In this document: positions 10,699-20,717 of the stretch, piece after piece | Layout of the letters: every line of letters starts with the position of its first letter | Position numbering within the stretch: position 1 is the first letter of the stretch | DNA from: Chloranthus sessilifolius | Lineage: Eukaryota; Streptophyta; Magnoliopsida; Chloranthales; Chloranthaceae | Assembly: GCA_021018995.1 (NCBI GenBank) | Contig: JAJIZI010000018.1 | Coordinates: 620,001 to 684,000 of the forward strand | Length of the DNA: 64,000 nucleotides | Direction: 5' to 3' | The notes under the pieces: generated by a model | What the model was told of the DNA's origin: nothing | The model's input: only the letters and a program-made list of their open reading frames with translations | Database searches by the model: none | Translations under genes and position numbers: made by a program

Positions 10699-10856
10699 AG
10701 CACTTTGTACTTATCGGTGGTATAAGTTTGTAATATAAATTCTGGTTTTTCTTGTGAAATTAATATGCATTTCTGTCTGTCCTCTTGTCATCATGATTTT
10801 TTTTCTTGCTTATATCTCTTCTCTGCTTTGGACCAGTGTGGACCCTGCTCCCCTTT

Positions 10857-10879
10857 GGTTTGGGGGTATGGCAGGTATG
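10857..10879 (+). other. Internal polypurine-tract-like sequence, element A
   Basis: GGTTTGGGGGTATGG repeats the PPT core found just before the 3' LTR (AGGTTTGGGGGTG at 12467). It is conserved at 20379-20402 in B and 55431-55453 in C. It could prime an additional plus-strand start during reverse transcription (inference). Confidence 0.5.
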
Positions 10880-11585
10880 CCAATAAAATAAGTAAGTTAA
10901 TGCTTGGTGCAGCTTATGATCAGTAGAATTTTTGAAAATGAAGTAATTTCACACCTGTTGTTTTGAAAAATGAGGAAGTTAAAACTCTTTAAAATTAATT
11001 TCTAGTGCAATTCTAATACTTTCATGAAGAGAATGTCAGAAAATTTTCAAAAGAAAATTGATGTTTTAGTAAACCTAAAAAGAGAGAAAGCAGTGATGAT
11101 ATACCTCAGGAATTTGATAGAAAACCACACCCAGTGAGATTTGGACCTGAAATGTATTCTTTGGAGGTATAAATTGGAAATTTTTTCTACTCTAGGGACT
11201 GTTTGAACCTGCTTGTTATCACTAGAAGTTACACATATCCAAGTAAAAATATCTTGACAGCAATCATGATATTAAAGACATGATGTAAGGCCTCCTTTTG
11301 GACAGTTTGAACTTCAGAAAGCCCAACCTTTTGAAACAGCCCTTGATACACACCAATTGAGCTTTATAAATCCAAGATTTCTTTGAAACCTCAACAACCT
11401 CATTTAGCCTAACCCTCACTCTGAGAATTCAGAAGGTAAAGGAAAGAAAGCTGAAAAAGGTGAGTTGGGTAACAGTTTGGTAAAAATAAAAATAAAAAAA
11501 AAATTAAATAATAATAATAAATAAATAATTGAAGGCAATGTTGTATCAGCAGAAGAAATGTGGCATTCCAGTCAATGTTGCTTTG

Positions 11586-11613
11586 AAAAAAAAAAAAAAA
11601 AAAAAAAAAAAAA
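11586..11613 (+). repeat. Poly-A run, 28 bases
   Basis: Uninterrupted A28 in the noncoding tail, followed by purine-rich sequence. This is a simple repeat, and its length may be unreliable in assembly. Confidence 0.9.
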
Positions 11614-12466
11614 GAAAAGGAGAAGGCATTTCATTGGAAGTTTGAAAAAGAAAGAGAAAAAGATGGCCACTTTGGCTCTGAAAATTCAAAGAAGAAGAAG
11701 AAATTGTGCTGAATTGAAGAAGGTGTGTCTATCACCTCCTTACCTTGACTGACTTCTCAATTTTGAACTCCATTCCACCCCTTTATTCTTGATAAATTTC
11801 ACCCATAAGCCACATTACAACCCAAGTTAAAGTCCTTACTGATCAATGATGGATTGAGCTGTCACATGGAGATAAGGATTTGTGTAATCTATGGTGAAAA
11901 AAGTAGTAAATTCAGAACTAAAAAGCAATGCCTATGCTCTCGCTACAATCCTATTTGAGGACTGTAATTGCTCTTGAGCTGTGTGAAATAGTGCAACCCT
12001 CATATTTGCATGGTGAGTGAAAACCCTGGTGAGAGTTGAGTTTGAAATCAAATTATTTGTGGTAACACCAAATCTGAATTCTCAAATAGAAGGCAAGCTT
12101 TTCATTAATTTTTCTTGTAAAAACTTTTTGACACCAACTTAGTGAATGGTAAAGGAATTACAGCAGAATTTTAGTTTTGAACTGATGTTTTCTTGAAAAT
12201 CTTCTTACAACCTGACTGATGCAGGTGGGAATAATCTGATTGGATGAAAGTTTGCTTTAACTGAACTGCATTGATCTTAACTGATTTATTGGAGAAGTTT
12301 GTTGGTACCTTCACTGAAAACCCTCAGGAGACTTCACTCCTCCACTAGGGATCACCTAGGGGTTTAAAAGGCTTGTTGCATATGCTAAATGCAACTGTGC
12401 TCCCTACAAAAATGGCTTTTCATTCTATTTTTTAATTTTGTCTTTGCTCAGGGACTAGCAAAGCAT

Positions 12467-12477
12467 AGGTTTGGGGG
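12467..12477 (+). other. Polypurine tract of element A
   Basis: AGGTTTGGGGG lies immediately 5' of the 3' LTR start. In element C the same tract precedes TGTGTTGAGAAC. It is the expected primer for plus-strand synthesis. Confidence 0.8.
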
Positions 12478-14346
12478 TGTATTGAGAACTGGAAAATACC
12501 ATTTTTCACCCCTTAATCTGGGCCTTGATAGACCCTTGAGAGAACTAAATAAGTGTTTTAAGTGTTTGTTTTACAGCTAACAATAAAGGCAGGCTTAACC
12601 TTGAAAGTAGCTCAAAAGTGCCAAAAAGATGACAATCCATGTCAATCCAAAGGAAGAAAGAGAAGAAACAACCTCACTAGTTGTTGAAAGGTCTGAATTG
12701 AAGAGGCAAAGACATGGTCTCAACCCAGAAAAGAAGTATGGAGCAATTCAAACAGAAAAATGCACTACAGAGTACTTTTCGCAAAGAACCTGAACTGTTC
12801 GCAAAGAACCTGAAACTCTGCGAAAAGAACAAAAACTCCAGGCTTAGCTTTCGAAGAGCATCTGAACTCTTCGAAGAGATGATTTACCTTTTCGAAAAGA
12901 AGAAAACTCAATTCGAACAGAACCAGAACCTTGCGAAAAGAGCTTCAGGAGTTACAACACCTTGCGAAAAGCCCCCTAAGCTTTGCGAAAAGGTATTCTG
13001 GAGGTTCCCAGCTTTTGCAAGGGCAATTCAGTAATCTGTTTCACGCGGCCCAATGCATCTAAAAACCTAGGGACATTCTAGAAGATTCTAAGCATGAAGT
13101 AAAGGCATATTCCACCCCACGTGAGCACCTAGAGATGAAATAACTTGGCAGGAACTTCTAGAAACTCTAACAGACTTTCAAAATGCATAACAGAATCGAT
13201 GCCTTTTTCACCTGATTGGCTGAACTAGATCAAGGAATTCTGATTGGCCAGAATAGATCTGGATCCTCGTGCTCGACTACCATTGGTCAATATAGATCTG
13301 AGCACTTCTGATTGGTTGATACACATCTGAGCTGGACTTAGGGAAAACTATAAATAGACGAACAATTTGCCCAATTTGGGCATCCAGATTTTGAGTTTCA
13401 TTCCTATTCCCCCATTTCCAAACCAGATAGTTTGTCTGAAATCCCTGTAATAGCTTCACTTTTACTTGCAATTGAGAGCTGTGAGATATTTCTGTAATTC
13501 AAAAGAGAGTTGTATTCAAGACTACAAATCTGAGAGCTGTTTAAGCTGTGCTCTGTAATTGTAATGGTGGATTTGAAAAGGTTGCTGTAAACCATACATT
13601 CTAAATTGGACTCATGTTAAGGGTTCCCTCTGATCTCCTTATTGCATTAGACTCCTTTAGATTTACTATTTTTCATGCAATTTCCCTTGATTCATTAATC
13701 CTGTGAGAATTAGTGTTGGTAACCTAATCTCTCACGGCATTTGTAGTGATGCTTCTTTTTCTAAACTAAGGCTTTGGATTAAAGACTATTGGATGGTTTG
13801 TGGCCATTAAAGTGGACAGACCATAGCCATAAGCTTAAACCTAATCCTTAAATTAGATTTATTTCTCTTACATCTGCGCTTGTAGCCAGATGAAGATTGG
13901 ATCATCTCTCAGTTAAGCTGCAGTCACTCTCATTAGATTTCAAGGACCAAATCAAAGTTAGATATTACTTCTCCATTTTTTATAAGTTTACCTCAAACGT
14001 TCCCCCAACTCGGATCTGGATCATTTAGTTTAACTTTTACTTTTATCATTTAGTTACTGTGACAAATTCAACCTCCCATCTTATGTGCTTTCTAGATAGG
14101 ATAAGAGGCCAGATCTGGTAGCTCAGATCTGGAGGTTTATCTTGCATTTTAGACAAATTCTCTGTGGACGATCTTTCACTCACTTACATTTAAAACTTGC
14201 TACAATTGGCCCAGATCTTGCAGGCTAATTCACTTCTACCTGTGCTGATATTTCTTTACTTTTTTTAATATTCTAGATTCAGTATAATTTAGCAGTTGCA
14301 AACCTGTTTTCAAACATACATAAATTAGGCACACTAAGAAGTAACA
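12478..14346 (+). repeat. Element A 3' LTR, about 1.87 kb
   Basis: It starts right after the PPT with TGTATTGAGAAC (or two bases later, where element C gives TGTTG) and ends at GTAACA. Its part from 12669 matches window bases 1-1677. It contains the motif array at 12770-12995, a TATA box at 13349-13356 and a U5 block AAAACTTGCTACAATTGGCC at about 14191. The terminal TGTTG and CAACA pair as short inverted ends. The 5 bp following it are ACACC. Confidence 0.9.
13349..13356 (+). promoter_or_regulatory. TATA box of element A 3' LTR
   Basis: TATAAATA in the same context as at 680-687. Confidence 0.72.
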
Positions 14347-17300
14347 ACACCTGGCCAGCGATGCCAAAGTTGGAAATGTGGGTGTGCTGACAATGGAGAA
14401 GGCTAGTGTGGGCGGCTTCGCATTGCATCTCGTACCAGGGTTGAGAGGAGCGCTGCAAAATGATGAACTGCTTCCCATGAGGACCATAGGCCATCTCTGG
14501 CCCTTCCTGTGGACCCTGCCCTTCGTCGCCAAACATCTGAAAATATGGAACACATCGGTATAAGAAAGGGCTGCAAAAAAAAAAAAGAGAGAACAATAAC
14601 AAAAAAGAAAAAGAAAAAAATGCACCAATCCATCAAAAAAATTAATGAAAAATCTGATGATGAAAATGAATGAAAAAAAAGTGGGGAGCATAGGCCTAAG
14701 GAATCACATGTACTAAAAAAAAAAGAGCATTAATCTTTCACCGCAAGAAGGAACAACATCAAGCATTTCAAATAAAAAAAAAGAAGAAAGAAAAAAAAAA
14801 AACAAAAAGGCAAACAAAAAAAAGGAAGAAAAAGGCCCTAATCCGTCATGAAAGAAAAACAAATAAACAAAAAAAAATAAAAATGATGATGAATGATAAA
14901 TGATGATGATATAATAATAAAGAAAAAAGGGCGGGGGGGATGAATGATAAAAGATGGAGGATGATTTAATAAATATAAAAAATTAATAAAAAAAAGAGGA
15001 GCGTAGACATGAGGATCACATATACTAAAAAAAAATAATAATAATATATATATAATAAATAATATACATCTTTCGCCACAAAAAGAAGGAACATCAAGCA
15101 TTTCTAAAAAAACAAAAAACAACAAAAACAACACAACATTATCACAATTCAAAGGAAAGATGAAAGAGGGGTTGATGATTACCTTCAATGGGAGAAGAAA
15201 TGGATCCAAAAATTGGCGGAGAATGAACATGTTTGATACGCACACACGACTCCCGGTGATAGAACTCAAGAAAAATCAAATGCAAAAACCCTAGGGGCTG
15301 TCCTGGACTTGAGGAGGAAGGAGGGAAGAAGATAGAGTTTGAAAGAGAGGGCCCCTTTTGTGCCTAGGCTTGGGCAGTTTTAAAACTGCCAGATTTTGGT
15401 CAGGCGTATATAATATATACGCCCGGCCATTTTTTCCGCAGATTTGGTAGGCGTATATAATATATACGCCCAACGATTTTTACTGCAGATTGGCCAGGCG
15501 TATATATTATATAAGCCCAGCCAAATTTTGGCTTTGATGGCCCGACAGGCCCTCTGTATGCTCTAAATCAAGGCCCGGTCCCTCTTAGAAGCCAAGGTAC
15601 CATCAGGCGATGGTGCATGCATCCCCAAATGGCCCTTCGAGCTCCCTTCAATTGGCCTAAAGGGACCATGCTAATAAGCGGATCTAGATCTGTAAGCGCT
15701 TGCCAAGTGCTCCCATAAAATCATCAAATCATGAAAAAAATTTTGCAAAAATAAAAAAGAAAAAAACAAGAAGAAAGAGAGATTCACATAAAATAACAAA
15801 AAAAGAGAAAAAGGAAAAATGCCGAAAGACAACACTAGTTCTCAAAAGAGCGTCGCAATGCCTGTTTGCACCACTCTGAGAACCGTGCTAAATCAATTCA
15901 GAATGATCGAGTTCACCAAAAAATTCTCGAACCCTGTTTTACACAGGGACACCCCATACCTGATCCGACAGGCAGATAATTTTACCCATCCCTGGTCCCT
16001 GTTCCCTAAACATGCCCCAGGAGGCAATACCTAACTCGGTAGGCACACCGAGGACTTATCACCGGAATGCGCACGTCCTTAGGGCATATCAACATGACAA
16101 GTTGATCCGCCTAAGGATACATGCACATATAGAAATAGTTTGAGCATGCTCAAAGTCTCGAGCTGGCATGAAAAAAAAAAGAAAAAAAAAAGAAAGAAAG
16201 CAAAAAAGAAGAAAAAGAAAAAGAAAAAGAAGGAGAAGGAATAACAACCTTTTGTTATGTAGTAAGAAAACCTGAGTAGGTTGACCCCACCTTCCAAGCG
16301 TTGGTTCTGATCATCCACCTTCGGATCTATGTTGACCAAGAGTGTACTCAACTTCTGACCATTCGAAAAGTCTATTCTCTGTCAAAACTGACTCGTCAAA
16401 AATGAAATTACAACCAACCAAACGATGTGCAAACATACAGACCAAATGGCTCATTCCATTTTATTTCCTTTTACACAGGCTTAAAACTTGTATAGGCATG
16501 ATGTCCCTGTTGAATGTACGCACTTGCATTTGGGTATCCGCAGGATGGTTGTTTGTCCTCGTAAATTGTACCTTAGGGTCGAGGCTTCCGTTCGCGCCTA
16601 TTTACTGCTTATCGCCCCTGATGGGTGTCTGTCTATGCATAGTTAGTAAGATGTGATTTCATTGGGGATGGAGGCTAGAATTAACTATCTCTTTTGATGA
16701 ATGTTTGGACCTAGCCTGATCTTTTTTAGCTTTGTCTCGAGTTAAGGCACTCCGGCTAGTGTGAATCAGAAGTACCTCACCACCATAACGTACACATCCC
16801 CAAGGTGTACCTATCCCCGGTAGAGCGCACACACTCTTAAAGCGTATCAACTGACTTTTGATCCACTTAAAGAGTTGTGCAAGAGTAAAGTAGCCAGAGG
16901 TCCTTGAGCTTTGCTTAGAGGCCTCGAAACAAAAGAAAATTCAGAAAATAACACATAAAAATTCACTTTGAAAATGGGCATGCATTCCCAAGAAGTGTTG
17001 CGACATCAATATTCGCTTCACTCGGGTAAATCATGCTAAAGCAACCTCGAGGTTGATGGGTTCGCCCAAAGACTCTGAGCCATACCTAGGTAAGGGCACC
17101 TATGGCCAATCCAATGGGGTTGTTAATACCCCATAGGATTGGACACAATTTGTGGGCTTTCATTTTGTACTTCACGTTGATTTCGAAGCACAGATCGATC
17201 ACCACGTTTCATGGAGCTGTCTAGTCCAGATTAATACTCACCATCACAAATCTATAATTTCCCTCAGGAAGTGGACGATATTCCGGTTTGCGGGCTTGCA

Positions 17301-17522
17301 CTTTTTGTGATCACCGCAGTTATGCCCAGTAATGTCGCAATGCGCTTGGGGACTGTTAGCTTTGAGGTACTGACGATATCCCAAAATGAGAGGGCTTACA
17401 TACACTCACCATCATCATGAATGTTTGAGAATTGAGTTGAACCAGGTGGAGCCATCAAACATGCCTTGGACCTCTTCGGATGTCTCTTGTCTTTGGCGTC
17501 CGATCATTAGTGATCGAATACC
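14347..17522 (+). other. Unassigned region upstream of the Tat-type LTR G
   Basis: There is no recognisable protein domain in either strand. It begins with a GC-richer 200 bp (14350-14560). Then comes an A-rich simple-sequence stretch (14570-15150, with AAAG, AATAATA and TATA blocks), the palindrome array at 15403-15517 and a GA-rich tract at 16166-16240. Because a Tat-type PPT and LTR follow directly, this is probably the decayed 3' internal part of element G, or further insertions in it (inference). On the minus strand, 15100-15380 reads like a leader (CT-rich, then a short A/T run), but I cannot assign a gene. Confidence 0.45.
15403..15517. repeat. Three 21-bp palindromes at 47-bp period (locus 1)
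   Basis: Palindromes lie at 15403-15423, 15450-15470 and 15497-15517. The first two are perfect: arm GGCGTATATA, one central base, arm TATATACGCC. The third has one mismatch (AAGCC). The start-to-start distance is exactly 47 bp both times. The 26-bp spacers share a GGCCA...GCAGATT pattern. Confidence 0.9.
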
Positions 17523-17533
17523 AAAGAGGGGCA
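17523..17533 (+). other. Polypurine tract of Tat-type element G
   Basis: AAAGAGGGGCA lies 2 bp before TGTAGACACCC. The combination of AAGAGGGGCA and TGTNGACACCC is also found at 51290-51302 and is typical of Tat-lineage elements. Confidence 0.7.
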
Positions 17534-17921
17534 TCTGTAGACACCCAAATTCGGCCCAAGGCCCGATCAGTTTGTACTCTGAGAGAGATGTACCCCTGTG
17601 CTTCTGATGGCACCCTTGAACCATTAGGAACCAGCCTAGACCTTTAGGAATCACCCTGAACTCATTAGAACCATTCCCCTAACCCTTAGAGATCACCCCT
17701 AAACCCTAGGATCCCTTCTTAGACCCAACTTACACCCTTCTGAGCAATTGATGGGAGGAGAGCTACAAAATTTTACACAAACCAATGCTGAGGAGCAGTT
17801 CCATAATATTAGAAGGAGGACTTCTCCAGCTTTCCAGCAAGCTAAAGATCACCCAATTTGGAGTCGTGGTTCAAAAGTTATGGCCGATTGAAGTTTCACA
17901 TAAAATTATAACTTTTGCTCA

Positions 17922-18137
17922 GGCGTATGTATTAGATACGCCCAGCAAATTTGGCCCCATTTTGGTCAGGCGTATATATTATATATGCCTGGCATTTTTG
18001 AGCCAAATTTGGCTGGGCGTATATAATACATACGCCCAGCATAGGTAGGGCCCACCACGGACACTCACCTTCTTTGATCTCCTCTGGTTTTCATGAAAAT
18101 CACTGTACATAAACTGGGCATATGTAATATATACGCC
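17922..18137. repeat. Four 21-bp near-palindromes, 47-bp period (locus 2)
   Basis: Units at 17922-17942, 17969-17989, 18016-18036 and 18117-18137 share GGCGTAT at the left (GGCATAT in the last) and ATACGCC or ATATGCC at the right. The first three are 47 bp apart and the fourth is 101 bp further on. The segment ATTTTGGTCAGGCGTATATA is identical with locus 1 and in the same orientation. The array lies 280-500 bp upstream of the LTR TATA box. Confidence 0.88.
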
Positions 18138-18417
18138 CAGCTTAGCTACAGTAATTGTCATCAAATGCTTGAATTTCCTTCATCTGATTTGACCTTTTGA
18201 CCATCCCCTTGGTTGAGGTGGGTGTCTTAAGGTTGGTTGCACCCCCTTTGAACTTATTGGCAACCCTTAAGTCACCCATGGTCTCACCCCATCATCTTCC
18301 ATTGAAACTAGTTTCCCAAATCCCTAGGACCCTAAAAACCTAGAAAACCATAGATGGAGGATTAACTAATTGCTAAACCAATTAGCTCTTAAGTAATCCT
18401 CTAACCCACCTCTTCTC

Positions 18418-18425
18418 TATAAATA
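18418..18425 (+). promoter_or_regulatory. TATA box of LTR G
   Basis: TATAAATA within CTCTATAAATAGAGAG, with a CT- and C-rich stretch downstream. It is positioned as an LTR core promoter. Confidence 0.7.
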
Positions 18426-19159
18426 GAGAGCCCCCCCCTCTTCCCAAAGGGTTGAAGAATTAAGGTGGAAAGTTAAGCTTAAGAGAGAGAGCCCAAGTGA
18501 GAGAAAATATTATTTTATTTTGTATTTTTCAGCCAGAATTCCAGCATGCTTAGTTCACCCCTTTCAACCCATTTCAACCATTAGATCACCCTTTTTTTAG
18601 TCAAGCTTAGTCCCTAGCTTCATTCTCTACTTCCTATCTACCGAATCCTAGCATTAGAACCCATTCCCCTACTGTTTAAGCCATATAAAGCCATCGGAGC
18701 CACGCCGAAGCGAAGGTCTTCCATGGTGCAACAAGGGCCCGTGAGCTCCAGCTCACCCCTCTCTTCCTCTACCTTCTTGGCGTTTCCTCCGTCCAAGGAT
18801 TCAAGCCGTTATGCCGCCAAAATTTCTGTTTGGCTCAAAGCTTGATAGGACCGTATTGCCTTCGGGCAAGGGGAAGCTCCGCCCATTTGTTTTTTTTTAT
18901 TATTTTGGCCATAGATAGAGACCGCTACGTGTGGGTTGATCGGGTGCTTGAACCCTTCCCGATTGATAACCGAAGCCCCTACCCTAGAGCCTTTGGCAAA
19001 GACCGGTAAATCAGAGTCATATTTAGCACTTCGGAGCTCAAAATATTGATTTAAAGGTTTCCCGGGTCACCAAAAGCTCTGGGTGGCGACTCTACATTTT
19101 ATTCCATTGCGAGTGCATCGCCGCGACGGGTTCGAGAGAATCCATGGTCACACAGAAAA

Positions 19160-20717
19160 TTAATGCAGAGCGTACATAAAATTGAGAATTTTGTTTTGAT
19201 AATGCCCCCAACAAACCTAATTTCAGACCAAAAGCTCACCAGGGCTGTTACTCAAAATATAAGGGTGTATCATTTCACACAGCTCAAGAGCAGTTATAGC
19301 CCTCAAATAAGACTGCAAGCATGAGCATAGATATTGCTCTAGTTTATGAAATCCCCAAACTCTTTTCACCATAGATTATACAAATCCTCATCTCCACATG
19401 ACAGCTCAATCCATTTCAAATCAGTAAAGGCTTGTATTGGGTTGTAAAGTGGCTTATGGGTGAGGTTTATAAGGAATAAAAAGGGTAGAATGGGATTCAA
19501 AATTTGAGAATTCAATAAGGTAAGGAGGTGATTTGCAATTTCGCAACCTTCATTTCAGCATAATTCCATCTTCTTTTTGAATTATCAGAGCCAAAGTGGC
19601 TTCTCTTCTTTTTCAAAATATCTGATGAAATGACTTCTCTCTCACTCTTTTGTTTTACTTTTCTATTTTTCTTTTCTTTTTGTATACTTTTTGTACTTTT
19701 TCCTCCATATTTCTTTTTTATGGGCTGGGATGCCACAATGCCACCAAGTGTGCCTTCTTCTCTTTCAACCAAACATCAAACCTTGCACCTCTAACCTCAC
19801 TTCTCCTTCTATTTCCTTATTTCTCAAATTAAGGGTGAACTGAAATAGGTCGAGGGGTTTTGGTTTCAAATTTTTTGGTTTTTCATCAAAGAAAAATTGG
19901 GATTTTCAAGGCTCAAATGGTGTGTATCAACGGCAGTTCAAAGATTGGGATTTTTAAGCTCAAACTATTCAATGGATGGCCTTGCTTCATGTCCTCACGG
20001 TCATGAATGCTGTCAAGCTATTTCAACTTGGATTTGTCTAACTTCTAGTGAGCAACACTAGATCCAATCAATCCTTCAAGCAGAAAAAATTGCCAAAACA
20101 CTCCTCAAGGATATTTTATTCAGACCCAAATCTCACTGGGCATGGTCTTCCATCAAATTTCTGGGTGTATCCTCATAGTTTTCTCTCTTTTCAAGTTCAC
20201 TTAGTATTTTTTTTTTTTCGAAAATTCCTAAAATTCACTTCATGAAAAATGTTAGAACTACAACACATTTCAGTCTTAAATTTTTTTTTATTTCCTCTAT
20301 TTCAAAAATTAGGTGGGAAGTTACTTTATTTTCTCAATTTCTATTAAAATGGTTACATTAACATTAACTATCCATTGGCATACCCTGTCACACCCCCAAA
20401 CCTATGAGGAGCAGCGTCCTCATTGCTTCAAAGATAAAGGGTAAGGGCAGCAAGAAACAAACAAGCTGACACAAAAAAATAGGGTAATTTGGAAAAGATA
20501 AGATACACAATAAAGCAAGTAAAAGGAACAAACAAACTTACACAAATAAGAAAATCGAACAAGCCAAAAATAGAGGAGAAACAAATTAATCTAAATAGAA
20601 TGTACAATGTAAAACTTTCCATTTATAAATAGTAATATGTACAATGCAAGGAAAAAGAACTAGAAAAAAGAATATACACAAACATCCTAACTAATGACAT
20701 GTACAAGTCTAATCAGC
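19160..20717 (-). other. Noncoding tail of element B
   Basis: It matches the tails of A and C (for example the blocks around TGCCCCCAACAAAC and the AGCTCAATCCATTT segment) and the fragment at 48100-49116. It includes the internal PPT at 20379-20402. I see no gene. Confidence 0.75.
20379..20402 (-). other. Internal polypurine-tract-like sequence, element B
   Basis: On the minus strand it reads GGTTTGGGGGTGTGACAGG. It is the counterpart of 10857-10879 in A and 55431-55453 in C, at the same place after ORF3. Confidence 0.5.

Larger units (their letters stand above)
10720..12466 (+). other. Noncoding tail of element A between ORF3 and 3' LTR
   Basis: About 1.7 kb with no credible gene. It is conserved as DNA in element C (53900-55610), element B (about 19160-20700) and a fragment at 48100-49116, despite coding for nothing. 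It contains a second polypurine tract at its start and an A28 run at 11586-11613. Short open frames here are not shared between copies. Confidence 0.8.
1..14346 (+). mobile_element. Element A: Athila-type Ty3/gypsy LTR retrotransposon, nearly complete
   Basis: The order is LTR, tRNA-Asp PBS, gag, protease, RT, RNase H, integrase, ORF3, noncoding tail, PPT and LTR, all on the plus strand. Bases 1-1677 match 12669-14346 almost end to end, so both LTRs are present and the window start removes about 190 bp of the 5' LTR. Integrase after RNase H places it in Ty3/gypsy. The tRNA-Asp PBS and the long ORF after pol are the known hallmarks of the Athila lineage. All proteins are interrupted, so it cannot move on its own. 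Its target-site duplication cannot be tested because the left flank is outside the window. Element C is a second, inverted copy of the same family. Confidence 0.93.
17536..19150 (+). repeat. Tat-type LTR (element G, 3' LTR); right end uncertain
   Basis: It begins TGTAGACACCC directly after a PPT. It holds a palindrome array at 17922-18137, a TATA box at 18418-18425 in CTCTATAAATAGAG, and a U5 with GGGTGGCGACTCTAC and CGCCGCGACGGG near 19081-19130, all in the style of Tat LTRs. The right end lies between about 19128 and 19154. From about 19160 the sequence matches the noncoding tail of element B, so G seems inserted into B, or the two abut. No matching 5' LTR of G is present. Confidence 0.7.

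Noticed and set aside
14236-14691. Minus-strand ORF with hydrophobic start
   Set aside because: It overlaps the end of the A LTR and a simple A-rich tract, so the hydrophobic residues come from low-complexity DNA.
15403-15517. CRISPR-like array
   Set aside because: Only three repeats, the repeats are palindromes inside spacers of a plant LTR region, and the window is clearly eukaryotic.
16079-16351. Phe-rich minus-strand ORF
   Set aside because: Translation of a GA/CT-rich tract; no protein signal.
19081-19100. PBS at GGTGGCGACTCTAC
   Set aside because: It resembles Tat LTR/PBS sequence, but it is inside the U5 of a 3' LTR and no internal region follows.
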